Translations under genes and position numbers: made by a program | Shown here: positions 52,006 to 64,000 of the stretch, piece by piece | Layout: each line of letters opens with the position of its first letter | How positions within the stretch are numbered: position 1 is the first letter of the stretch | From: Streptomyces marokkonensis | GTDB taxonomy: Bacteria; Actinomycetota; Actinomycetes; Streptomycetales; Streptomycetaceae | DNA: 64,000 nt | NCBI RefSeq assembly: GCF_008312835.1 | Contig: NZ_VSKS01000025.1 | Span: 38,727 to 102,726 of the forward strand | Direction: 5' to 3' | The notes under the pieces: generated by a model | The model's input: only the letters and a program-made list of their open reading frames with translations | Told to the model about the DNA's origin: nothing | The model's database searches: none

Positions 52006-53292
52006 ATGAGCAAGATCCTGATCCGTGGTGCGAAGGTGCTCGGCGGCGAGCCGCAGGACGTCCTGGTCGACGGTGAAACGATCACGCAGGTCGGCACCGG
52101 GCTGTCCGGCGAGGGCGCCGAGGTCGTCGAGGCCGGCGGCAAGGTGCTGCTGCCGGGCCTGGTGGACCTGCACACGCACCTCCGCGAGCCCGGCCGCGAG
52201 GACTCCGAGACCGTGCTGACCGGCACCCGGTCGGCGGCGAGCGGCGGCTACACGGCCGTGTTCGCCATGGCCAACACCTTCCCGGTCGCCGACACCGCCG
52301 GCGTCGTCGAGCAGGTCTGGCGGCTCGGCAGGGAGCACGGCTACTGCGACGTGCGGCCCATCGGCGCCGTCACCGTCGGCCTGGAGGGGCGCAAGCTCGC
52401 CGAGCTGGGCGCCATGCACGAGTCCGCGGCCGGCGTCACCGTCTTCTCCGACGACGGCAAGTGCGTCCACGACGCCGTGATCATGCGCCGCGCGCTGGAG
52501 TACGTGAAGGCCTTCGGCGGGGTCGTCGCCCAGCACGCGCAGGAGCCGCGGCTGACCGAGGGCGCCCAGATGAACGAGGGCGTCGTCTCCGCGGAGCTGG
52601 GGCTCGGCGGCTGGCCGGCCGTCGCCGAGGAGTCGGTCATCGCCCGGGACGTGCTGCTCGCCGAGCACGTCGGCTCCCGCGTCCACATCTGCCACCTGTC
52701 CACGGCCGGCAGCGTCGAGATCGTGCGCTGGGCCAAGTCCCGCGGCATCGACGTCACCGCCGAGGTCACCCCGCACCACCTCCTCCTCACCGACGAACTG
52801 GTGCGGACCTACAACCCGGTCTACAAGGTCAACCCGCCGCTGCGCACCGAGCGCGACGTCATGGCGCTGCGCGAGGCGCTCGCCGACGGCACGATCGACA
52901 TCGTCGCCACCGACCACGCCCCGCACCCGCACGAGGACAAGGACTGCGAGTGGGCCGCCGCGGCCATGGGCATGGTCGGCCTGGAGACCGCGCTGTCGGT
53001 GGTCCAGGAGACGATGGTCGACACGGGCCTGCTGGACTGGGCCGACGTCGCCGACCGCATGTCCTTCAAGCCCGCGCGCATCGGACGGGCGGAGGGTCAC
53101 GGCCGTCCCGTCTCGGCAGGTGAGCCCGCCAACCTCACCCTCGTCGACACGGCATACCGTGGTCCCGTGGACCCCGCGGGCTTCGCCTCGCGCAGCCGCA
53201 ACACCCCGTACGAGGGCCGCGAGCTGCCGGGCCGTGTCACGCACACCTGGCTCCGGGGCAAGGCCACGCTCGTCGACGGGAAGCTCACGTGA
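52006..53292 (+). CDS. pyrC: Dihydroorotase
   Basis: PyrC closes carbamoyl aspartate to dihydroorotate. The 428 residues show the zinc motif [19 protein letters not shown] and the catalytic [11 protein letters not shown], as in class I dihydroorotases. It follows pyrB by 5 bases, and its stop overlaps the next start. Confidence 0.96.
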   Translation: MSKILIRGAKVLGGEPQDVLVDGETITQVGTGLSGEGAEVVEAGGKVLLPGLVDLHTHLREPGREDSETVLTGTRSAASGGYTAVFAMANTFPVADTAGVVEQVWRLGREHGYCDVRPIGAVTVGLEGRKLAELGAMHESAAGVTVFSDDGKCVHDAVIMRRALEYVKAFGGVVAQHAQEPRLTEGAQMNEGVVSAELGLGGWPAVAEESVIARDVLLAEHVGSRVHICHLSTAGSVEIVRWAKSRGIDVTAEVTPHHLLLTDELVRTYNPVYKVNPPLRTERDVMALREALADGTIDIVATDHAPHPHEDKDCEWAAAAMGMVGLETALSVVQETMVDTGLLDWADVADRMSFKPARIGRAEGHGRPVSAGEPANLTLVDTAYRGPVDPAGFASRSRNTPYEGRELPGRVTHTWLRGKATLVDGKLT

Positions 53293-53849
53293 CACCTGTA
53301 ATCCTGCTGGCCGCCGGGAAGGAATCGGCGGAAGTGACCGACTGGGCCGCCCGGATCGGCTGGGTCGTCGGACTCGCCCTCTTCGTCGCGCTCGTCTACT
53401 GGCTGATGCGCGAGGGCTGGAGGTGGCGCGGCACGCTCCAGGGCGACCTGCCCGAGCTGCCCGGCGCGCCGGACGACCCCGGCCCGGCCAGACTGAGCAT
53501 GAGCGGCCGCTACCACGGCTCCACCACCGCCGGTCAGTGGCTCGACCGCATCGTGGCGCACGGCCTGGGCACCCGCAGCAGGGCCGAGCTGACGCTCACC
53601 GACGCGGGACTGGACGTCGTACGGCCCGGCGCGGACGACTTCTTCGTCCCGGCCGGCGCGCTGCGCGGCGCCCGGCTCGACAAGGGCATCGCAGGCAAGG
53701 TCCTCACCGAGGGCGGACTGCTGGTCGTCACCTGGGCGCACGGCGACCGGCTGATCGACTCCGGCTTCCGCTCCGACCACGCGGCCGAGCACAACGAGTG
53801 GGTCCAGGCCCTCAATCACATGATCAACAAGACGGAAGGCGCACGATGA
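53289..53849 (+). CDS. PH-like membrane protein of the pyr operon (Rv1382-type)
   Basis: The 186-residue protein has one membrane helix ([18 protein letters not shown], about 27-45) and a soluble part with a beta-rich pattern ([33 protein letters not shown]) like a bacterial PH domain. GTG overlaps the pyrC stop, and its stop overlaps the carA start. A similar membrane protein sits at the same point of the mycobacterial operon. Its role in pyrimidine synthesis is unknown. Confidence 0.8.
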   Translation: MTPVILLAAGKESAEVTDWAARIGWVVGLALFVALVYWLMREGWRWRGTLQGDLPELPGAPDDPGPARLSMSGRYHGSTTAGQWLDRIVAHGLGTRSRAELTLTDAGLDVVRPGADDFFVPAGALRGARLDKGIAGKVLTEGGLLVVTWAHGDRLIDSGFRSDHAAEHNEWVQALNHMINKTEGAR

Positions 53850-54995
53850 CAACCTCCACCAGGGGAACCGCGAAGGTTCCCGCCGTACTCGTCCTGGAGG
53901 ACGGCCGGATCTTCCGCGGCCGTGCCTACGGGGCTGTGGGGGAGACCTTCGGCGAAGCGGTGTTCTCCACCGGGATGACCGGCTACCAGGAGACCCTCAC
54001 CGACCCGTCCTACCACCGCCAGGTCGTCGTGATGACCGCGCCGCACGTGGGCAACACCGGCGTGAACGACGAGGACATGGAGTCCCGCAGGATCTGGGTC
54101 TCCGGCTACGTCGTGCGCGACCCCGCGCGCGTGCCCTCCAACTGGCGCTCGACGCGCTCGCTGGACGACGAGCTCGCCGCGCAGGGCGTCGTCGGCATCA
54201 GCGGTGTCGACACCCGCGCCCTCACCCGGCACCTGCGCGAGCGCGGCGCCATGCGCGTCGGCATCTTCAGCGGCGACGCGGTGCGCGAGGACGCGGCGCT
54301 GCTCGCCCGGGTCCAGGAGGCGCCCGAGATGAAGGGCGCCGACCTGTCCGCCGAGGTCGCCACCACCGAGCCGTACGTCGTCCCGGCGATCGGCGAGAAG
54401 AAGTACACGGTCGCCGCCGTGGACCTCGGCATCAAGGGCATGACCCCGCAGCGCATGGCCGAGCGGGGCATCGAGGTGCACGTGCTGCCCGCCACGGCGA
54501 CCGTGGACGACGTCTACGCCGTCGGCCCGGACGGCGTGTTCTTCTCCAACGGACCCGGCGACCCCGCCACCGCCGACCACGCGGTCTCCGTCATGCAGGC
54601 GGTCCTGGAACGCGGCACCCCGCTCTTCGGCATCTGCTTCGGCAACCAGATCCTCGGCCGTGCCCTCGGCTTCGGCACCTACAAGCTGAAGTACGGCCAC
54701 CGCGGCATCAACCAGCCGGTGCAGGACCGGACGACCGGCAAGGTCGAGGTCACCGCGCACAACCACGGCTTCGCCGTCGACGCCCCGCTGGACAAGGTCT
54801 CCGACACCCCCTACGGCCGCGCCGAGGTCTCCCACGTCTGCCTCAACGACAACGTGGTGGAGGGCCTCCGGCTGCTCGACAAGCCGGCCTTCAGCGTCCA
54901 GTACCACCCGGAAGCGGCAGCCGGCCCGCACGACGCCGCCTACCTGTTCGACCGCTTCACGTCTTTGATGAGCACAGTCCCGATGGAGGGCCAGC

Positions 54996-55003
<8 letters not shown>
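53846..55003 (+). CDS. carA: Carbamoyl phosphate synthase small (glutaminase) subunit
   Basis: CarA supplies ammonia from glutamine to CarB. The 385 residues have the N-terminal CarA domain ([18 protein letters not shown]) and a class I glutaminase domain with the nucleophile in [12 protein letters not shown] and His/Glu in [11 protein letters not shown] overlaps the previous stop, and the end overlaps carB by 8 bases. Confidence 0.97.
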
Positions 55004-58304
<3,301 letters not shown>

Positions 58305-58312
58305 CAGCCCCC

Positions 58313-58340
58313 AGGGGGACACCGGAAACGGTGTCCCCCT
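58313..58340 (+). other. Hairpin between carB and pyrD
   Basis: A perfect 12-bp stem (58313-58324 with 58329-58340) is closed by a GAAA tetraloop and ends 15 bases before the pyrD ATG. It may terminate part of the transcripts or protect the upstream mRNA. Confidence 0.6.
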
Positions 58341-58355
58341 CTCCATGAGGACACC

Positions 58356-59458
<1,103 letters not shown>

Positions 59459-59462
<4 letters not shown>

Positions 59463-60304
59463 CTGGTCTGGCACCCTTCGGCGCGCGCCTGCGCCGCGCG
59501 ATGGACGAGCGGGGCCCGCTGTGCGTGGGCATCGACCCGCACGCCTCCCTGCTCGCCGAGTGGGGCCTGAGCGACGACGTGAGGGGTCTGGAGCGGTTCA
59601 GCCGGACCGTCGTCGAGGCGGTCGCCGGCCGGGTCGCCGTGCTCAAGCCGCAGAGCGCCTTCTTCGAGCGCTTCGGCTCGCGGGGCATCGCCGTACTGGA
59701 GCGGACGGTCCAGGAGGCACGGGCGGCCGGGGCGCTGGTCGTCATGGACGCCAAGCGCGGTGACATCGGCTCCACCATGGCCGCCTACGCCGAGTCGTTC
59801 CTGCACGAGGACGCCCCCCTGTTCTCCGACGCGCTCACCGTCTCGCCGTACCTCGGTTACGGCTCGCTGAGCCCGGCCGTCGCGCTGGCCCGGGAGACCG
59901 GCACCGGACTGTTCGTGCTGGCGCTCACCTCCAACCCGGAGGGCGGCGAGGTGCAGCACGCGGTCCGCGCCGACGGACGCACCGTCGGGGCGACCATGCT
60001 CGGGCACCTGGCCCTGGAGAACGCCGGCGAGGAGCCGCTCGGGTCCTTCGGCGCGGTGGTGGGTGCCACGCTCGGCGACCTGTCCTCGTACGACCTGGAC
60101 ATGGGCGGTCCGATCCTGGCGCCCGGCATCGGTGCGCAGGGGGCCACGGCGGCCGACCTGCCCGCGGTGTTCGGCAGGGCGGTGCGCAACGTGGTGCCGA
60201 ACGTCAGCCGGGGTGTGTTGCGCCACGGTCCCGACGTGGTCGCTCTGCGTGACGCCGCGGACCGGTTCGCGGAGGACGTCCGGACCGCGGTGACGGCCGC
60301 CTGA
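59459..60304 (+). CDS. pyrF: Orotidine 5'-phosphate decarboxylase, type 2
   Basis: PyrF makes UMP from OMP. The 281 residues belong to the longer mycobacterial-type subfamily, with [12 protein letters not shown] near the start and the catalytic [14 protein letters not shown], plus [11 protein letters not shown]. It is the last gene of the operon; pyrE is absent from the cluster. Confidence 0.95.
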
Positions 60305-60421
60305 GTCCTCCGGCGGTCAAATCCGAGGTCGCCGGGCTCTGGATACAACCTCAAATCCGGGGGATTATGTCCTTAATGTCCGGCCTGGCGGAGGCTGACC
60401 AGGACTTTTCCGCTGTTCTCG

Positions 60422-60450
60422 CTGACTCCGGCGCGGTTGGCCGCTAGTCT
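60422..60450 (+). promoter_or_regulatory. Candidate promoter of the sIHF gene
   Basis: CTGACT (60422-60427) and TAGTCT (60445-60450) are separated by 17 bases, giving a leader of about 135 bases. Upstream, TCAAATCCG occurs twice (60317-60325 and 60351-60359) in an AT-richer stretch. Confidence 0.55.
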
Positions 60451-60455
60451 CCGAC

Positions 60456-60495
60456 GAGTGGGGGTACCTCCCACGCCCTTCAGGTAGTGGGGGAG
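60456..60495 (+). repeat. Streptomyces GTGGGGGTACCTCCC-type palindromic repeat in the sIHF leader
   Basis: GTGGGGGTACCTCCCAC is followed 11 bases later by GTGGGGGAG, so CTCCCAC can pair with either G-rich arm. I recognise this as a common Streptomyces interspersed repeat. It lies immediately downstream of the proposed sIHF promoter and would be in the 5' untranslated region. Confidence 0.5.
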
Positions 60496-60592
60496 AACGG
60501 GCAGGCGTGTTGCTCGTGGCTCCCCAGGTGTGGGGCGACTAGGTTCCTCACCGGTCCGTATCCGACAGTTCGACATCCGAGGTGACGTAGGC

Positions 60593-60916
60593 GTGGCTCT
60601 TCCGCCCCTTACCCCTGAACAGCGCGCAGCCGCGCTCGAAAAGGCCGCCGCGGCTCGCCGGGAGCGGGCCGAGGTCAAGAATCGACTCAAGCACTCCGGC
60701 GCCTCCCTTCACGAGGTCATCAAGCAGGGCCAGGAGAACGACGTCATCGGCAAGATGAAGGTCTCCGCCCTGCTCGAGTCCCTGCCGGGCGTGGGCAAGG
60801 TCCGCGCCAAGCAGATCATGGAGCGACTGGGCATCTCCGAGAGCCGCCGCGTGCGGGGTCTCGGTTCCAACCAGATCGCCTCCCTGGAGCGTGAGTTCGG
60901 CAGCACCGGCTCCTGA
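60593..60916 (+). CDS. mihF: Actinobacterial integration host factor sIHF (MihF)
   Basis: sIHF is a nucleoid-associated protein that bends DNA and affects development and antibiotic output in streptomycetes. The 107 residues are helical: a basic N-terminal helix ([21 protein letters not shown]), a middle segment, and the helix-two-turns-helix with [21 protein letters not shown] at 60593 gives exactly the known length and follows GAGGTGA. gmk follows 37 bases later, as in mycobacteria. Confidence 0.95.
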   Translation: MALPPLTPEQRAAALEKAAAARRERAEVKNRLKHSGASLHEVIKQGQENDVIGKMKVSALLESLPGVGKVRAKQIMERLGISESRRVRGLGSNQIASLEREFGSTGS

Positions 60917-60953
60917 GTTCCGGACAGCCCGGGACTACTGGAATAATCGCTGC

Positions 60954-61511
60954 ATGAGTGAACGACCGCGGCTGACCGTGCTCTCCGGCCCCTCCGGGGT
61001 CGGCAAGAGCACGGTCGTCGCTCATATGCGCAAGGAACACCCCCAGGTCTGGCTGTCGGTGTCGGCGACGACCCGGGCGCCCCGCCCCGGTGAGCAGCAC
61101 GGGGTCCACTACTTCTTCGTCACCGACGAGGAGATGGACAAGCTGATCGCCAACGGCGAGCTGCTGGAGTGGGCCGAGTTCGCCGGCAACCGCTACGGCA
61201 CGCCCCGCGCGGCGGTGCTGGAGCACCTGGAGGCGGGTGTGCCCGTACTGCTGGAGATCGACCTCCAGGGCGCGCGGCAGGTCCGCGAGTCCATGGCCGA
61301 GGCGCAGCTGGTGTTCCTGGCTCCTCCCTCCTGGGAGGAACTCGTGCGCAGGCTCACCGGCCGGGGCACCGAGTCGGCCGAGGTCATCGAGCGCCGGCTC
61401 GGGGCCGCGAAGACCGAGCTGGCGGCGGAGCCGGAGTTCGACACCACCCTGGTCAACACCTCCGTCCAGGACGTCGCCCGCGAGCTGCTAGCCTTGATGA
61501 ACGTCGTGTGA
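60954..61511 (+). CDS. gmk: Guanylate kinase
   Basis: Gmk phosphorylates GMP to GDP. The 185 residues include the P-loop [12 protein letters not shown], the GMP-binding [19 protein letters not shown], and [12 protein letters not shown]. No ribosome binding site is evident, and AATAAT ends 6 bases before the ATG, so part of its mRNA may be leaderless besides read-through from sIHF. Confidence 0.96.
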   Translation: MSERPRLTVLSGPSGVGKSTVVAHMRKEHPQVWLSVSATTRAPRPGEQHGVHYFFVTDEEMDKLIANGELLEWAEFAGNRYGTPRAAVLEHLEAGVPVLLEIDLQGARQVRESMAEAQLVFLAPPSWEELVRRLTGRGTESAEVIERRLGAAKTELAAEPEFDTTLVNTSVQDVARELLALMNVV

Positions 61512-61573
61512 TCGTGGGCAGTCGTCCACCGGTCGCGTCGGCTGAATCTTTCCCATCCATCGGAAGGTAGAGC

Positions 61574-61846
61574 GTGTCCTCTTCCATCTCCGCGCCCGAG
61601 GGCATCATCAACCCGCCGATCGACGAGCTCCTCGAGGCCACGGACTCGAAGTACAGCCTCGTGATCTACGCGGCCAAGCGGGCCCGCCAGATCAACGCGT
61701 ACTACTCGCAGCTCGGCGAGGGTCTGCTCGAGTACGTCGGTCCCCTCGTCGACACCCACGTCCACGAGAAGCCGCTCTCGATCGCCCTGCGCGAGATCAA
61801 CGCGGGACTGCTGACCTCCGAGGCCGTCGAAGGCCCCGGCCAGTAA
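61574..61846 (+). CDS. rpoZ: RNA polymerase omega subunit
   Basis: The 90-residue protein contains [20 protein letters not shown] and [12 protein letters not shown], the segments that hold the beta-prime C-terminus. The C-terminal [12 protein letters not shown] is the actinobacterial form. GTG is the start, after GGAAGG. A terminator follows. Confidence 0.96.
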   Translation: MSSSISAPEGIINPPIDELLEATDSKYSLVIYAAKRARQINAYYSQLGEGLLEYVGPLVDTHVHEKPLSIALREINAGLLTSEAVEGPGQ

Positions 61847-61886
61847 CCGGTCAGTACGTCGTATCAGCAGTTCGCAGCTGACTTTT

Positions 61887-61921
61887 CCACAGGCCCGGCA
61901 GTACGTCTGCCGGGCCTGTGG
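61887..61921 (+). terminator. Terminator after rpoZ
   Basis: A perfect 15-bp stem (61887-61901 with 61907-61921) has a TACGT loop. It lies 40 bases after the rpoZ stop. No U-run is present on the plus strand, but TTTT precedes the left arm. Confidence 0.8.
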
Positions 61922-61968
61922 TGTCTCATGGGGTTGGTCGCAGGTTTCCGAGGTTCCGGGGAGAGACG

Positions 61969-63174
61969 GTGGACAAGCCGAAGGTCGTTCTGGGGGTCAG
62001 CGGTGGCATCGCCGCGTACAAGGCCTGTGAGCTGCTCAGGCGGCTGACGGAGTCGGGGCACGACGTGCGGGTCGTTCCCACCGCCTCGGCCCTGCACTTC
62101 GTCGGCGCCGCCACCTGGTCCGCCCTCTCCGGCCACCCGGTCTCCACCGAGGTCTGGGACGACGTCCACGAGGTGCCGCACGTCCGCATCGGGCAGCACG
62201 CCGACCTGGTGGTCGTCGCCCCGGCCACGGCGGACACGCTGGCCAGGGCGGCCCACGGCCTGGCCGACGACCTCCTCACCAACACCCTGCTCACCGCCCG
62301 CTGCCCGGTCGTCTTCGCCCCCGCCATGCACACGGAGATGTGGGAGCACCCGGCCACCCAGGAGAACGTGGCGACGCTGCGCGCCCGCGGCGCCGTCGTC
62401 ATCGAGCCGGCCGTCGGACGCCTCACCGGCGCCGACACGGGCAAGGGCCGGCTGCCCGACCCGGGCGAGATCTTCGAGGTCTGCCGCCGGGTGCTGGCCC
62501 GCGGCGTCACCGAGCCCGACCTGCGGGGCCGGCATGTCGTCGTCAGCGCCGGAGGCACGCGCGAGCCCCTCGACCCCGTCCGCTTCCTCGGCAACCGCTC
62601 CTCCGGCAAGCAGGGGTACGCCCTCGCCCGCACCGCCGCCGCCCGGGGTGCCCGCGTCACGCTGATCTCGGCCAACGCCGCGCTGCCCGACCCGGCCGGT
62701 GTGGACGTCGTCGCCGTCGGGACCGCCGTGGAACTCCGCGAGGCCGTCCTGCGCGCCGCCGCCGACGCGGACGCCGTCGTCATGGCGGCGGCCGTGGCCG
62801 ACTTCCGCCCGGCGGCCTACGCTGCCGGGAAGATCAAGAAGAAGGACGACCAGGAACCCGAGCCCGTCACCCTGGTACGGAATCCGGACATCCTCGCGGA
62901 GATCGCGGGCGACCGGGTGCGGTCCGGACAGGTGATCGTCGGCTTCGCCGCCGAGACCGACGACGTGCTCGCCAACGGCCGCGCCAAGCTGAAGCGCAAG
63001 GGCTGCGACCTGCTGGTGGTGAACGAGGTGGGAGAGCGCAAGACCTTTGGTTCCGAGGAGAACGAGGCCGTGGTGCTGGGTGCCGACGGCAGTGAAACCC
63101 CCGTCGCCCACGGCCCCAAGGAGGCCCTGGCCGACACCGTGTGGGACCTGGTTTCCGAACGCCTCGGTGAGTGA
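61969..63174 (+). CDS. coaBC: Bifunctional phosphopantothenoylcysteine decarboxylase/synthase CoaBC
   Basis: This coenzyme A enzyme has two domains in 401 residues. The flavin CoaC part (about 1-190) shows GVSGGIAAYKACELLRRL and APAMHTEMWEHPA, where the usual Asn of PAMN is His. The CoaB part shows VSAGGTREPLDPVRFLGNRSSG and AVADFRPA...KIKKK. GTG at 61969 follows GGGGAGAG. Confidence 0.95.
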   Translation: MDKPKVVLGVSGGIAAYKACELLRRLTESGHDVRVVPTASALHFVGAATWSALSGHPVSTEVWDDVHEVPHVRIGQHADLVVVAPATADTLARAAHGLADDLLTNTLLTARCPVVFAPAMHTEMWEHPATQENVATLRARGAVVIEPAVGRLTGADTGKGRLPDPGEIFEVCRRVLARGVTEPDLRGRHVVVSAGGTREPLDPVRFLGNRSSGKQGYALARTAAARGARVTLISANAALPDPAGVDVVAVGTAVELREAVLRAAADADAVVMAAAVADFRPAAYAAGKIKKKDDQEPEPVTLVRNPDILAEIAGDRVRSGQVIVGFAAETDDVLANGRAKLKRKGCDLLVVNEVGERKTFGSEENEAVVLGADGSETPVAHGPKEALADTVWDLVSERLGE

Positions 63175-63189
63175 CTGATTCACTGCCGG

Positions 63190-63216
63190 TCCCCCCGAAC
63201 CGCGTCCGCCGGGGGT
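63190..63216 (+). terminator. Weak hairpin after coaBC
   Basis: A C-run (63191-63196) can pair with GGGGG (63211-63215) across a GC-rich loop. It is short and offered only as a possible terminator. The rest of the 243-base gap to metK shows TAAACT (63323-63328) as a candidate -10 and no recognised riboswitch. Confidence 0.35.
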
Positions 63217-63417
63217 GTGGCGCCTCTGGCAAACCTCGCCCGGCCCGTGGAGAATGCCCGTGCCGCAGGTCACAGCGCTCTCGCGAGACGAGACAGGGGG
63301 ACCCGTGGCGAAGCGCGACCGATAAACTGTTCCACTGACGGCGTCGGGTGCAGCCCCCGCCGTTCGCCAATGATCAGCCAGCAGCCGCTGCAACCCCAGG
63401 GAGCATTGTGTCCCGTC

Positions 63418-64000
63418 GTCTGTTCACCTCGGAGTCCGTGACCGAGGGTCACCCCGACAAGATCGCTGACCAGATCAGCGACACCATCCTCGACGCGCTG
63501 CTCCGCGAGGACCCGGGCTCCCGGGTCGCCGTCGAGACCCTGATCACCACCGGCCTGGTGCACGTGGCCGGCGAGGTCACCACCAAGACGTACGCGGACA
63601 TCGCGACGCTGGTGCGCAACAAGATCCTGGAGATCGGCTACGACTCCTCGAAGAAGGGCTTCGACGGCGCCTCCTGCGGCGTGTCGGTGTCGATCGGCGC
63701 GCAGTCCCCGGACATCGCGCAGGGCGTCGACGCCGCCTACGAGGCCCGCGTCGAGGGCGACGACGACGAGCTGGACCGTCAGGGCGCGGGTGACCAGGGC
63801 CTGATGTTCGGTTACGCGACGGACGAGACGCCGACGCTGATGCCGCTGCCGGTGTTCCTCGCCCACCGGCTGTCCAAGCGACTGTCCGACGTGCGCAAGA
63901 ACGGGACGATCCCCTACCTGCGCCCCGACGGCAAGACCCAGGTCACCATCGAGTACGACGGCGACAAGGCGGTCCGGCTGGACACCGTGGTGGTCTCCTC
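63418..64000 (+). CDS. metK: S-adenosylmethionine synthase, 3' truncated by the window
   Basis: MetK makes SAM from methionine and ATP. The first 194 codons are present, about half of the usual 402. The protein begins [21 protein letters not shown] and contains [14 protein letters not shown] and [12 protein letters not shown], all intact. GTG at 63418 follows AGGGAG. It runs off the right edge, so nothing can be said about its terminator. Confidence 0.97.

Noticed and set aside
63175-63417. A SAM-sensing riboswitch before metK.
   Set aside because: No SAM-I, SAM-II or SAM-IV core was recognisable by eye, and only weak hairpins are present.

Overview
This window is high-GC chromosomal DNA from a Streptomyces species. 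The evidence is the strong third-position GC bias, frequent GTG and TTG starts, many stop/start overlaps of the ATGA or GTGA type, and two lineage-marker regulators: the developmental repressor BldD (49523-50026, minus) and the actinobacterial IHF-type nucleoid protein sIHF (60593-60916). From memory, the gene order matches the S. coelicolor block around SCO1476-SCO1535 read in reverse, and large parts match the mycobacterial order thrS/HIT/pgsA/patA/pimA, pdxST, ruvCAB, secDF, apt-relA, hisS, alaS, aro, efp-nusB, pyr, mihF-gmk-rpoZ-coaBC-metK. This is conserved core chromosome. I found no prophage, integrase, transposase gene, CRISPR array or secondary-metabolite cluster.

Layout. 1-3078: the 3' part of a rhamnogalacturonan-lyase-like protein, a SRPBCC protein and a tRNA-Val(CAC) with a strong terminator. 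3097-5787: a DEDDh exonuclease divergent from a DUF4365/OB-like gene pair, the least understood module here. 5881-15698: thrS, an Ap4A-phosphorylase-like HIT protein, then (interrupted by two minus-strand genes, a membrane protein and a degenerate EF-G2) the phosphatidylinositol mannoside genes pgsA, a PatA-like acyltransferase and pimA. 15697-21344: a MITE-like inverted repeat, a LemA-like protein, PLP synthase pdxST, yebC and ruvCAB. 21392-28294: yajC-secD-secF, apt and the (p)ppGpp enzyme relA. 28359-35951: a DUF349 protein and a membrane cyclophilin (minus), then a glyoxalase-II-like hydrolase, hisS, a VKOR protein, rarA and rpsD.

36164-49365: small membrane proteins, alaS, ruvX, mltG, aroE, aroC-aroK-aroB, a P-loop kinase-like protein, an M24 peptidase-like protein with a degraded metal site, efp and nusB. 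49451-60304: the bldD terminator and bldD, then the divergent pyrR-pyrB-pyrC-(PH-like membrane protein)-carA-carB-pyrD-pyrF operon, which encodes the whole route to UMP except pyrE. 60305-64000: sIHF, gmk, rpoZ, coaBC and the 5' part of metK.

The most interesting signals are a PyrR RNA-binding loop that sequesters the pyrR ribosome binding site, a BldD box on the bldD promoter, the degraded active sites of the EF-G2 and M24 proteins, the exonuclease/DUF4365/OB module, and several Streptomyces interspersed palindromic repeats that sit exactly at gene ends; one of them supplies the C-terminus of the HIT protein.
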